From: Rhytidiadelphus loreus
Taxonomy: Eukaryota; Streptophyta; Bryopsida; Hypnales; Hylocomiaceae
Assembly (NCBI GenBank): GCA_947034895.1
Contig: OX344765.1
Coordinates: 16,931,001 to 16,995,000 of the forward strand
Length of the DNA: 64,000 bases
Direction of reading: 5' to 3'
Positions 48,798 to 59,546 of the stretch are shown piece by piece (within the stretch, counting starts at the first letter, position 1; each line of letters starts with the position of its first letter). A program made the position numbers and the translations under genes. A model generated the notes under the pieces. It had not been told where the DNA came from. It worked only from the letters and a program-made list of their open reading frames with translations, and made no database searches.

Positions 48798-50699
48798 ATG
48801 GCAGGGGTTAGTACGTGGTATATAGTACCGGCCCGGAAGATCAGTCCGGTATATCCGGAAGATCTGCTGCACTTGCGACATTTAGAGGACGATTTGGTCG
48901 TTTTAGGTTGTGCAGGTCTGCTGAAGAAACCCTGGAACATCTAGAGTGACCAGGTGCTCCGGGAGTTGGCGGTAGGTGCTCCGAACCAGTACGACCAGAC
49001 CGTACGTGGGCATCCGGACTAGTGGACGGAGGAGCTGTGGGCGGAAGTGTACGGGTTCTCCCAAACCGGAAGCGGATTCGCTGCCCGGACGGACCAGTAC
49101 CACCAGCACAAGTTCATGAACCCACCACACGCGAAGGAGGGCTACGCGATCAAGGACTGTCGAGACGAGAGGCACAGGCGGTTGCTCCGGTTTCTGCTAC
49201 CGATTCTGTACCCGGATAAGAGTTCCCGGGTTACGGTAACCATGGCCAACACGATCTTCGGGGCATTTCAGGACCGGGTCGTGAACTGGGGCCAGATCGT
49301 GGCGAGCGTGGTGGGGCGCTGCACCGGGAACTTGGCGAAGAACAAGCCGAACCCGCTCAGCACGTACTTGCTCCACTTGTACTAGCACCGGGAACTGTTG
49401 ACGAAAGATGAGGCGACGGATTACGAGATCGGGCTCATCATGCTCCAATGCAACTGCTCTGACAACGAGGAGCAGGAGACGCAGGAGTCTGAGGATGAGG
49501 AGGAAGAAGCCAAGCCGGAAGTCAAGCCGGAGATCAAGGAAGAGAAGCCGAAATCGGAACCGAGGCAGACACAGAGGGAGAAGGAGGAACGGGACCAGCC
49601 ATCAGGAAGCAAAAGACGGAAGTCTACACTTCCAACTGCCAGAGGTAAATTCCCGGGTCCCTTTCTCATCCAGGATAAACAGGAGTGGGAAGGACCCCGC
49701 TTCTTCGAGTGCGGAGAAGAGTGGATCCGGACCGCGAAGGATTACCACGATAGGCTCACGGAGATCGTACTCCGGTCCGCGGAAGTGGTGAAGTGCGAAC
49801 CGGAAAACCTGGTGGACGCGCTGAAGGCGTTACTGGCCGAGTCGGAATGGAACGAAATGAGGACGGAAATCCGGAACTTGAAGACGGAACGGGACGCGCT
49901 CAAGGGGAAGCTGATCTGGACGGAAGGAGAGCTGCACCAGTCTCAAGGGGCGACGCAGAAGGCATACCAAACGTTCCAGACCTTCCAGAAATGGATGGTC
50001 AGTCCGGCGGATCTCTACCACAAGGCGGCACTGTATGACGAGATGCAGAAGACGTCCACGGCCCTCACCAACACGAAGATAGTCCGGTTGATGGTGGAGA
50101 TGTCCGGAAGAATGGAGGCATCGTTGAAGGAGTTCTAGTCCATGATGGCGAACATGGATCCGAACAAGCCTCTCGACTTCGGGGGATTTCCGGAAGTTCC
50201 GGATGTCATCGCAACTCCGGCAACTCAACCTCCCATCTCGCCCATCAGACGGACAGGTCAGTTTGGGTCACTGATCCATATTGTCACTCAAGGGGGTCCC
50301 TCATCCGGATTTCTGGGTCAGGATATGCCGGTCCGGAGCAGTTTGGATGCCCGGATCGACCTTGTCCAGAATCCGGCACGGACGCATCCGGAGCAGTTCG
50401 AGGATATCGAACCGCCTCCACCGATGCCCTTACCTACACCGGATCCCATCGAGATATCGGAGGAGGCGGAAGCAGAGGAAGCAGAAGCAGAAGAAGCAGA
50501 AGTGGAGGAAGATCCGAAGTCGTTGGAGAAGGCGGACCGGTCTCTCGTCCATACGGACGAGACGGATTCTGACAGTCCTCCGGTCCGGAAGACGTCGATC
50601 ATCACCTGGGCGTCCCTCCGTACACCCCAAGGCAAGACTAGCACCCGGGGGCAGTTAGGATTTGACAGTAGTTCGAAGAAACAGCGGAAGGGAAAGTAG
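48798..50699 (+). pseudogene. Long single-frame gene broken only by TAG codons
   Basis: From ATG 48798 (MAGVSTWYIVPARKISP) one frame runs 633 codons to TAG 50697-50699. It is interrupted at 48942, 49020, 49383 and 50136, each time by TAG; no TAA or TGA occurs in frame until TAA 50790. Gln fits every site by context (LHLY*HRELL, KEF*SMMANM). The N-terminal third is compact and Trp/Tyr-rich (WTEELWAEVYGFSQTGSGF). A Glu/Lys-rich linker with SGSKRRKS follows, then a helical stretch with heptads (about 330-445), and last an acidic, Pro-rich tail with AEAEEAEAEEAEVEE. Preserved codon character and a good promoter argue for recent activity. It may be a pseudogene by CAG-to-TAG decay or a gene read through. 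Family not recognised; it probably belongs to a mobile element. Confidence 0.6.
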
Positions 50700-51777
50700 A
50701 TAGTTAGACTGATAGTGTTTTTAGTTATCTTTTTGTTAGACTTAGAGTTCCGGGTCTCCGTCAGAACCTGGATTCCGGATTTTCAGGGGTAAGTTTCAGT
50801 TAACTTATCCACCCGGACTTTTAGGGCAGTTTAGGATGGTGTTTAGTGGCACTTTCCGCGGGTTTTACGGCATGTTGTTTTGCTTATAAAAGGAAGGGAC
50901 CGCTTGTGGTCCTTCATTCCTTTTCTTGCTATTCCTTATTTTGAGCAGTAAATATATGTGTGCATTTTTATTGTCTTTTTACTCATTGCCTTAGTTTTCT
51001 TTGTGGGTCCTTGGTTTCCTGTTCTTTGGGAGTTTGAAGGTTGCTTGGGCGCTTGCTTGAAGGTTTTGGCTACAGAGTAGAGAGGTAGTAAGGAGGAGTC
51101 CGGATTCAGGGTTTCCCGGGTCTGTGAACTGTGTGTTGTCCAGGGAAGCAGTTCTAGCGTGTGTAGGAAGTTGTGCGGAGTCCGACGTTGGTGGTGTGGG
51201 TGCGAGTCCGGAAGGCCAGGGAGGGTTCCGTGCGGAGATAAGCAACCGTCTGTGGAAAACCCCCGCTCACCCGGAAAGTTCCGTCCATCTGCAAAACACA
51301 AGTTGGAGTGCTAGTATTGGACCCCGTCTCAGTTTCCGGGTAAGTCTTGTATTTGTCGTTGTAGCAAGGGGAGTCGGGTTGTATTCTGAGTGACCTGCTT
51401 CTGGAGAAATCCGAAGTTGTGAGGGTCAGCCAGTGTGTTCCTTGTTTGTGACGGAAAGATCTTTGGGTACGTGTCATTAGGAAGTTAGAGTTAGTGAAAT
51501 ACAAGGAGTGGTGTTGTCCTTACCCCTCCGGAAAAGTCAGTGAGGACCCTCTGAAGGTAAAACAGAGGTATCGAAAACCGTGTGTTAAGTTACGGATCTG
51601 GTGTTTGTGATAATCCGGATCCGGTAGAGAGTCCGGATAGAGATAGAATCCGGTTGGGAAGTAAAATTTGATGTTGTTACAATAAACCGGATTAGACAGA
51701 ATTTAGAACACCCTCTGGGGTTCCCTGGGACGATATTCCGTGTCATCTTGCCACTTTGTTGTGGTTAAGAGCGCTTA
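50700..51777. other. Region with a second promoter between the TAG gene and the transposase
   Basis: A TATA box (TATAAAAG, 50885-50892) is followed by a perfect short hairpin (ggacc...ggtcc). The sequence is rich in 'tccgga' words, like the preceding gene. No coding frame of note. It may be an LTR or the leader of a lost gene. Confidence 0.4.
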
Positions 51778-54700
51778 CTATAGTATTACGTGTACGACAC
51801 TTCTAGACTCAAAAGTCACAATGCAGTCCAAAGCTGGAGGAGGTACCATCAGAATTGAGCAGATCTTTCCAACAACTGATAGAGCAGAGGCGCAGCTATT
51901 ATGATGTTTGGTAGTCGGAGCAGAAGGATTTCTTCTAATATTCTTACCATACCTCTTTGTGGGGTGATCTGTAGGGTTAGGGGGTGGAGGATAATCATCC
52001 AGATTTACGGATATTCCGTCATTGAAGAGTTGTCGTGGAGACAATTGGACGCGCTCAGCAAGAGAGAACCCGACATTTTCTAGAGAGAGAATCTCTTTCC
52101 TGCTTAAGTTTGTGCCCATAATAACAGGCTAGACATTCGGGATAGGCGGTTTGGAAACCACCCATTTTCGACTAGTGCCCTCCACACAGCGATGGATGTC
52201 ATCATTGCAGAAGGAAAACCGCATTCTCTCTAATCTAGTCTTCTTATAATTGTTCATGAGACCAGTATAAGTCGGGGCAGCTGTACTGCGGTTGTCTTAC
52301 ACAATCTTGGCCACGCACTTCTTTTTCGTCTTGACTTGCAGTGCAAAACAAGCTTTAGCAGATGTCTTTGGCAGCCTTGCAATATGCCACTGGTGTTCAT
52401 TGCAGACAGTTTCCAGAACAAATTTGACGTGGTACACCCTAGCGGAAGTTGTAGGTGTCTCGGCAGGAAGATCTTCCGATTCTTCTGGCACATGATCAGG
52501 TTCGGATGGCAAATCTTCTATAGTGAGGTCAATCATCTTTGGATCAATTTGACGAGCCCTGACACGTGGGCGAGATATGCTTATCTTGTCTGGACGGTGC
52601 GAATCAAATTCTGAACCTGGTGGAAGATCTGCTTTCCGTTTGGTGGAAACAAATACTTCTTCACCCTCAAGGTGAGGTTGGTGTGTGCAAAAGTCGTCAG
52701 CACCTGGCATGTCGGCGAGGGCAGCGTGAAGGACCTTAGCATTTCCAGAGTGTTGAGTGGTGTGATGTGCAATACGCAGTCGGAGTTCTTCCTTGCCAGG
52801 ACCTGTCCTCGCTTTCTCACCTTTGAGGAATTGGTAGTAGGCTACAACCTGCATAAACGCCCGGACCATGTCATCCATAGCGGCAACATACAGGTCATTT
52901 TCCCTTTTGCCAGATTGCTGCAGCCACTTGTTGTGAATAGACTCCGCCAAATTACAAGATGGCATCTCAGCCAATTCAACTTCCAAAAGATCCTGCAAGG
53001 CAATATTTAAAGTTAGATGTTTGAATGAATAGCCAAAGAAAAAGGATTAAAGTAGGTCTCAAATAGCTACCTCAACAAGCATCCACGGAGGAGAAACCAC
53101 CAATGTCGGCTCTCTTCCATAATTGGCTTCAGGTAGGGTTAGGGTGTTAAAGAGAAGTGCTGCTGATATTGACTACGCATCAAGAGCAAGGCTAATATCG
53201 ACACCGTACTACTGGGCAGGCGAAATCAAGAATTTTGAACAAATAATAAGTGCTGTCAATTGGTTGTGGTTTAGAAAATAGAACTTCTAACTGTTGTAAT
53301 GTGATTATAAAACTTACCAACTCCATGAACCCGCCCCATTCACGATATCTAAAGTGCCAGAATGCTAGCCATAGGTCCAATCTCGGTAGCGCCTCTTCAG
53401 TGGCTGCTCCAAAAGATAACCACCACGCCCGAATTGCTAAATATTTGCTTTGCGCCTCTTCTAAGGAGGTGGAATTCTTGTATTGTTTGTAGAGTCGCCG
53501 ATGTTGCTCTTGAAGGTTCGCCCTGATATCTGCCTTGGTGTGTTTTTCTAAGGATTGCGATCAATGAAATAGGCAAGTTCGCTCCCGATTTACCATAGGT
53601 AGAGATGGATCGCCACTCCCATAGATGATACGCACTGCATTCTAATTTGCTTGGGCGCTGTCGGCCATAAATCCTTTAAAATTTGGATTGGAAATATCAT
53701 GCCTGCTGGAAATCGCATTCAAATTTTTCCAGAACACTTGTTGTGCTGCTACATCCTCGGATTGCATATTGCAAACAGCGATAGTCATGACACGGCAGTA
53801 AGTAGAATCGTACACGTGGCAGGCCATAGTGGTCCAAGACTTGACGCGTTTGACATGGTCAAACATCATCCAAGCATCCTCCAAGTCTCCACCTGGTTGC
53901 ATGCGCTTAACCAAGTCTACCCCGCTCCCAGGTCCCAGCTCCGCCATCTTGAAAATAAAGACTTTGAAAGACTCAGCACCTTGTCTAGGGAAACGATTTT
54001 CTTGGACGAAGGCCCACGTACTAGAGCCCCGCAGCCTAGTGATGCTGTCCATTACCCCAAAACGACGCAGATATCGAAATGTGGTAACCTCATTATGAAT
54101 ACTGGGTGATGACATTTGCTTGAACTTGTCCAAAACGGGGACAAGTTCGTCCACTGCCAACTGTGAGCCCCAAATTCGTCACTTGGGACTCATTGCTTTC
54201 TTTTTTTTAGTTTATTACAAATTAAGGCATAAAATACTACGAAAAGCCCAAAAAAGAGTGTAGAACCAAAATAGGTATGTTACGTACCAGTATAGCATTT
54301 GGTCATAAATAGCCTTTTATCCATAGATTACCTATAAAACCCACTTGTATATAGGTTAAAACCCGTAATGAGTGGAAAACAAGAGGGCTACTGGGAACTT
54401 ACCCAAAATAGCCCAAAACCTAGTGCATGTGACCATGATAGGCTAAATTAAGTCTTAGGAGAGGGAGGGAGGTCCCCACGTAAATCTCCAAAGATAGGTT
54501 CTAGTTTCCCCATTCCACCGACGAAACATTAGGAATCCAAATTGTTAGCTTGTAGATGTTACTTGTCCCAGACAGGCCACATGGAGGAATCCACAACCGC
54601 CGGATAGTGTTCTCGGATCTGGAACATGTCGGGATGTCCACGGCAAAACCCATTTGCCAAGATTCCCTCACATGTGAAAGATTCCCTGACTGCCGGTGAT

Positions 54701-55422
54701 TCAACCGAAGTCAGTTTTCACCTCGCCACCAACTATGTGTCAGAATAGCCTAAGACTTGGCACGTGGCTTGGGGGACTCCATGAGAGGTTCCCCAAAAAG
54801 TCTCGGTTTTTTCTGATCTCTAAAGGATCTTTTTCCGAGTAGTCAACTGCCAAAGGCCACGTTGGGAAATTCATGGAAAATACCCAGGCCGCGGTAAAAT
54901 CTCACTAAAAATTAGACTAGCATCTTTTATGTTAATAACGTGCCCCGACAAATTTCATGGTGTTCCAATAGCGGGAAGCAGCCGAAACTGACAACATCCC
55001 CCCAATTAATAATTACGGCAAGATCTTTGCGGGGTTGACCGGCGTCCTGGGAGCGTACGAAGTCGGAACGAAGACATCAAGGAGCCTTTTCTTACTCCCT
55101 AGAGCCTCCCCAACAACCCTAGCTAGTTACCCAAGCCGAAAGAGGTAAACCCCAAAAGTTAGGTTTTTACCCTTTTAATTGGCTCTAGTTGGCACTAGTT
55201 TCCGATGGTTTTTTTGTGATAGAAATAGGGGTAGGGGTCCTTTAAGCTAAAAATGGCATTCTGAAGCCATTGGCGCAATCCATTTGCAATTCCGAGCTAA
55301 ACTCCAAAAGTTAGAGGATAGGACCACCGTAAAACCCAAAATTAGGTGAAAATCTCAAATTTGGATGAAAATCCGGATGGATGAGGTTACTCGTCGAGTG
55401 GGGGAGTGGGCCCTTGGAAACC

Positions 55423-55430
55423 TATAAAAG
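55423..55430 (+). promoter_or_regulatory. LTR promoter TATA box
   Basis: TATAAAAG within 'ggaaacctataaaaggggg', conserved in copy 1 at 11874-11881 (minus). This fixes the LTR orientation as plus and makes U3 about 1.26 kb long. Confidence 0.65.
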
Positions 55431-56309
55431 GGGGCCCTTCTCTCTCCCAAAAGACCCCCAATACTTGTTTTGGGTCCGTGGGTCCAAGGGATCTTGGAAT
55501 TTTTGGCGTTTCAAGCCAAAAAACCTCTACGGTGTTTTCGGAGCACTTTTGGCTCCCTTTGTTGTTCTATTTCAAGCTCTTTGAAGGTCCTTTGAGGTCT
55601 TGCCATCTTACCTTGTACTTGTTGCGAGTCAAGCGGGTTTCATTTGCTTTTTGTGCGTTTTGTATTAATCCTAAAGTTACCCCCCACCGTACCTTGGCGA
55701 TGCCGCTTTGGGGGGCCTTTAGTGTGTAAAGTATTGCCTGGTTTATGCTTACTTTGTGGGTACGGTTGCCTCGTGTGTACACCCTGACCATAGTCACCCC
55801 TCCCGTGTTGTTTGTGTGTGGACCCCACCGCCCGTGAGGCGGCAAAGCTTTGAACTTACAACTTACCCCAGTCTTAGAGTGTGTGTCAAAATAGGTCCAG
55901 ACAGCGGAGCTTTGAACTTATGGAGATTGCAAGTCTTAGAGTTGGTGTCAAAACCAACCTTACGGCGAAGCTTTGAACTCCTACGTATTTTAGTTCCAAA
56001 GTTTAGTTCCCAAGACCTTCTTGGGAAAGCCCAAAGTTTAGCCCCCAAGACAAGTGTGTTTATTTTCCTTTTTTTTAGTGGTTGACAGGCCCTCGGGCCC
56101 AGTTAGAGGTAGAGAGGTCTTTTCCTTTTGCTTTGACAACAAAAACCCCGTTCCTTTTTAGGAAAGAAAATCTAGTCCTGGGGGAGACCACCCCCAAGAA
56201 ACAAAGCTAGCCAGCCCTTAAAACACCAGCCAGCCCCCTTAATACTAGCCAGCCCCCTCAAACACCAGCCAGCCCCCTTAACACCATCGAGCACCCTCAA
56301 ACACCAGCC

Positions 56310-56620
56310 AGCCAGGGTCGGGACTAGGGGTCGTCGGGACTGGGGTTCGCCAGGTACGGGGGTCGCCGGGTACTGGGGTCGTCGGAACTGGGGTCGTCGG
56401 GACTGGGGTTCGCCAGGTACGGGGGTCGCCGGGTACTGGGGCGTCGGGACTGGGGGGCGTCGGGACTGGGGGCGTCCGGTACTAGGGGCGTCCAGGTACT
56501 GGGGGCGTCGGGATTGGAGGGTCGCTGCGGGCAAGGGGGGGGTCGCTGCGGGCATTGGGGGGGTCGTTGCGGGCATTGGGGAGGTCGCTGCGGGAGAGGG
56601 GGGGGTCCAGGGAGTCCAGG
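56310..56620. repeat. GC-rich minisatellite in LTR copy 2
   Basis: Repeats of 'gggtcgtcgggactggggt' and 'cgccaggtacgggggtcgcc', followed by four copies of a 'gggggtcgctgcgggca' unit of about 30 bp. The Pro/Arg-rich minus-strand frames here are by-products. Confidence 0.8.
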
Positions 56621-57599
56621 GCTTGGGGAAAGGGAAAGAGGAAAAGGGGAAGAGGGAAAGGGGAAGCCCAAAACAAAACCTAGCCATAACCGTAATTAGG
56701 GGGGGAGAAAAGGACTAAAAATTGGGATTAGGAGAGACTTAGGAGGAAGCTAAGGCCCTTAAGGTCAACGGGGAAAGGGGGAAGGAAAGAATAGAGGCGA
56801 CATCTCCACGGCCACACCTGCAAAACACGCACCTCTCACTCTCTCATCACCACCAAAACGACAAGACAAGAATGGTAGGAGATTAGGAAGAGAGGTTGAA
56901 ATAGGAGTGAGAAGGAGAGAGACGATCCATAGTCACTTCGATTAGAGTGCACGGGAATCCCCAAAGCTTTCCATGGCCATTAGAAGGGAGATTAGAATGA
57001 CGCAAAGATGACAACGTAAGAGGGGGGGTTGAGTTTGCAAGGAGTTAGCGTCATAGCGTAAGACCCCCATTAAGGGGTTGGTGGGAATAGTAACAAGGCA
57101 AAAGACAAGGGGGAGATAAGGAGAGGAGAGAATGCCGTAGGGTACTAGAGTGTAATATTTTCCACAACTAAGCCGTAGGCATTTGACCACTTCAAAATAC
57201 GTGTCCACTATGGAATACGAGCACGCGGCTGGAGGTACGGAGGAAAATGCCGCGCATGCTAACGATGATCAGGTGAGTCAGTAAACTGATCCCCGGTGTT
57301 TTTTTTCCCTTCTAATTTGCGCTAAACTCTGTTAGGTAGTGATTAATTTTGATTAGCAAATAGGAATTAGGGGGGGGGGCCTTAAGTTTAGACATAGAAG
57401 TTATCGATAGGACTAGAAGTATCCAAACCCATCTCATACATAGAAGTTGACCATAAGAGCAACCAAATTAGACGAAGGTAGGATAGGACTAGGAATTAGT
57501 AACCGTGAAGGTTAGAACTCAACCAAGAAGTGAACATTAGATTAAGACAAAATAATCCAATTAGGAGTTAGGGTTAAATTAGCAAATCGGACATTGCCT

Positions 57600-58045
57600 T
57601 AGGTAATACAAAATTTAGAGAAAAGATAAATTAGATTAGAAGATAAATTAGATTAGACGATAAATTAAATTAGGAGAAAAATTTAGAGAAAAGATAAATT
57701 AGATTAGAAGATAAATTAAATTAGGAGATAAATTAGAGAAAGGATAAATTAAATTAGAAGATAAATTAGGAAAAAAGATAAATTAAATTAGAAGATAAAT
57801 TAGGAAAAAAGATAAATTTAATTAGGGACAAAGATAAATAAATAAAATTAGGAAAAAAGATAAATTAAATTAGGAAAAAAGATAAATTAAATTAGGGAAA
57901 AGGATAAATTAAATTAGGGGATAAATTAGATAAAAGATAAATTAGATTAGAAAATTAAATTAAGAAAGAGGATAAATTGAATTAGGAAAAAAGATAAATT
58001 AAATTAGGGAAAAAGATAACTTAGATTAGGAAAAAAACCCAATCA
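57600..58045. repeat. AT-rich minisatellite in LTR copy 2
   Basis: More than fifteen imperfect copies of a unit such as 'agataaattaaattaggaa', 15-25 bp each. Not present at this length in copy 1. Confidence 0.85.
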
Positions 58046-58989
58046 ACTTAGGAAACCATGGAAGGGACTTAGGTAATCCCTCCTCAGCCTTAGGAAAGGT
58101 CAATTAGCCTCAGATTCCCATAGATTAGGATAGATTCGGTAGTAGCTCGCATAGGTTGCCGTTAGGGGACGGTTAGCCCGAACTATTCCCTCGCCAATTG
58201 GGGGCAACTCCATTGTCACCTGCGGAAACTAGGAACTTAGTAAAGAAGATCCATTGCTTGGAAGGCACAATGGACCTACGCTTAGTCACCTATTAGGTTA
58301 GAATTTAGTTAACCCCTAGAACCTGGTTGTGTCCGATTAATTACCAAGGGTGGGTAATTAAGCGCCCACACCAACATCTTATGGGGAGTATCTTCTGCGC
58401 ATAAAAGGAATTCACCAAGGTACTCTTTACTCGCCTCAAGGACAATGGCAAAATTAGTTGCCGACAGAGTCCGTTTTACTTGCTCGCCAATAAGAGATCG
58501 GAGTTTTGCGGAGGAGTCTCTATAATTTTCCTTCTTCACTGGATGGCTATGGATTCTGAGATGCACGCAAGCTCGGGTCATGAAATTGGAGCCATGTACG
58601 TAGTAGATCCTAGCACGATAACTTCCAATGCATGTCGGCGGAACTTGACAGATTGAGCATGCAACTGTAGAATGCAATGGAGGATCAGAGTGTGGAACAA
58701 AGGGGGACGAGGCAGTACCATTCCACTCAGTCTCATTCAACGGTGACAATCGGTGCTGTCGGTCTAAATATTCGCATGAATTGTTTGTGCACCGGAGGTG
58801 CTCCAGACAAACCGAAGTTCGGAAAGTAAGGTGAGAGTCAGACTCAGGGTTGTTCGCTGCGACAGCGCAACAGACAGACGTCGCGCGACGTCTAGTAGAG
58901 CCCGCGCAACGTCACGAAAAGTCAAATTTACCTTTGACTTTACAGGAAATTACCCCCCTCCAGGTGGATGCCACATGGCATCCACTTGG

Positions 58990-59330
58990 CAAACTGGAGG
59001 GCGCGTACGGGTAGGAGAGTGCGGGTAGAGGCGACTGCGGGTGGACGAGGGCGACTGCGGGTGGGCGACTGCAGTTTTCTGAGGGAGACCGCGGGTGGGC
59101 GACTGCGGGTTTGGGAGGGAGACCGCGGGTTCAGGAAGTGTTCTTGGGTGGGCGACCGCGGGTGCGCAAAAGGTACCTAGACCCGGTGGTGGACCCGAAG
59201 TCGCCCAATTTGGACCCGTTGTTGCCCTCTCGAGACCCGCTGTCGCCCACGTTGGACCCGCTGTCGCCCTCTCGAGACCCGCTATCGCCCACGTTGGACC
59301 CGCAGTCGACCTACCCTAACCCGTAGTCGC
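58990..59330. repeat. GC-rich inverted minisatellite upstream of the RING gene
   Basis: The left half repeats 'gcgactgcgggt(ggg)' and 'ggagaccgcgggt'; the right half repeats the opposite strand, 'gacccgctgtcgccc' with 'ctctcgagacccgct'. The two halves can pair into a long hairpin. It lies between the divergently oriented transposase and RING genes. Confidence 0.75.
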
Positions 59331-59385
59331 TGGATAGGCAGTTGCCCTATCCGTACTCGCCCCCCTAGACCGAAGTCACTCGCCC

Positions 59386-59392
59386 TATATAG
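59386..59392 (+). promoter_or_regulatory. TATA-like element of the RING-H2 gene
   Basis: TATATAG in 'cgccctatatagccag', 161 bp before the chosen ATG at 59547. Confidence 0.4.
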
Positions 59393-59546
59393 CCAGTAGC
59401 CCATCATCATGCTATCACCTTCATTTTCCATTGAGGCTTTCTGTCTTGCAACCTTTGTTGGCTGCATGCGTGACCCTTTTGGATAATATATATATTATTT
59501 TTTGCTATCATTTGGTTCTTAGAATTTTGCGACGTCCACAAATCTC

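Larger units (their letters stand above)
54162..58370 (+). mobile_element. Solo LTR (4209 bp) inserted in the transposase gene, copy 2
   Basis: It begins TGTGAGCCCC and ends GCGCCCACA, a TG...CA inverted pair, with an exact 5-bp duplication CCAAC at 54157-54161 and 58371-58375. Joining the flanks across one CCAAC gives an uninterrupted transposase frame (...PHKML/AVDELVP...). No second LTR, primer site or polyprotein is inside, so it is a solo LTR of unusual length. It carries a TATA box and two minisatellites. Homologous to 9241-15431 in the opposite orientation. Confidence 0.8.
51778..58900 (-). pseudogene. MULE-like transposase gene, multi-exon, split by a solo LTR
   Basis: Read on minus: N-terminal part from about 58900 to 58371 (CLEHLRCTNNSCEYLDR zinc-binding motif, then CSICQVPPTC, then GSNFMTRACVHLRIHSHPVK). 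An LTR insertion follows. Then come 54161-53318 (VYDSTYCRVMTIAVCNM, FMADSAQAN, NRERTCLFH, ending GGFMEL at a GTAAGT donor), a middle exon ending 53071, and 52992-51778 (AESIHNKWLQQSGKREND and a long tail). Asp residues in VYDS and MADS may be the DDE catalytic pair. In-frame stops stand at ADSAQAN*NAV (TAG, Trp expected), CLFH*SQS (TGA, Trp expected), AKIV*DN (TAA) and IPNV*PV (TAG). The element is dead. Superfamily assignment is by resemblance and less certain than its transposase nature. Confidence 0.65.

Noticed and set aside
56172..56687. 171-codon Pro/Arg-rich minus-strand frame
   Set aside because: By-product of the GC-rich minisatellite in LTR copy 2; all three minus frames are open and similar in style.
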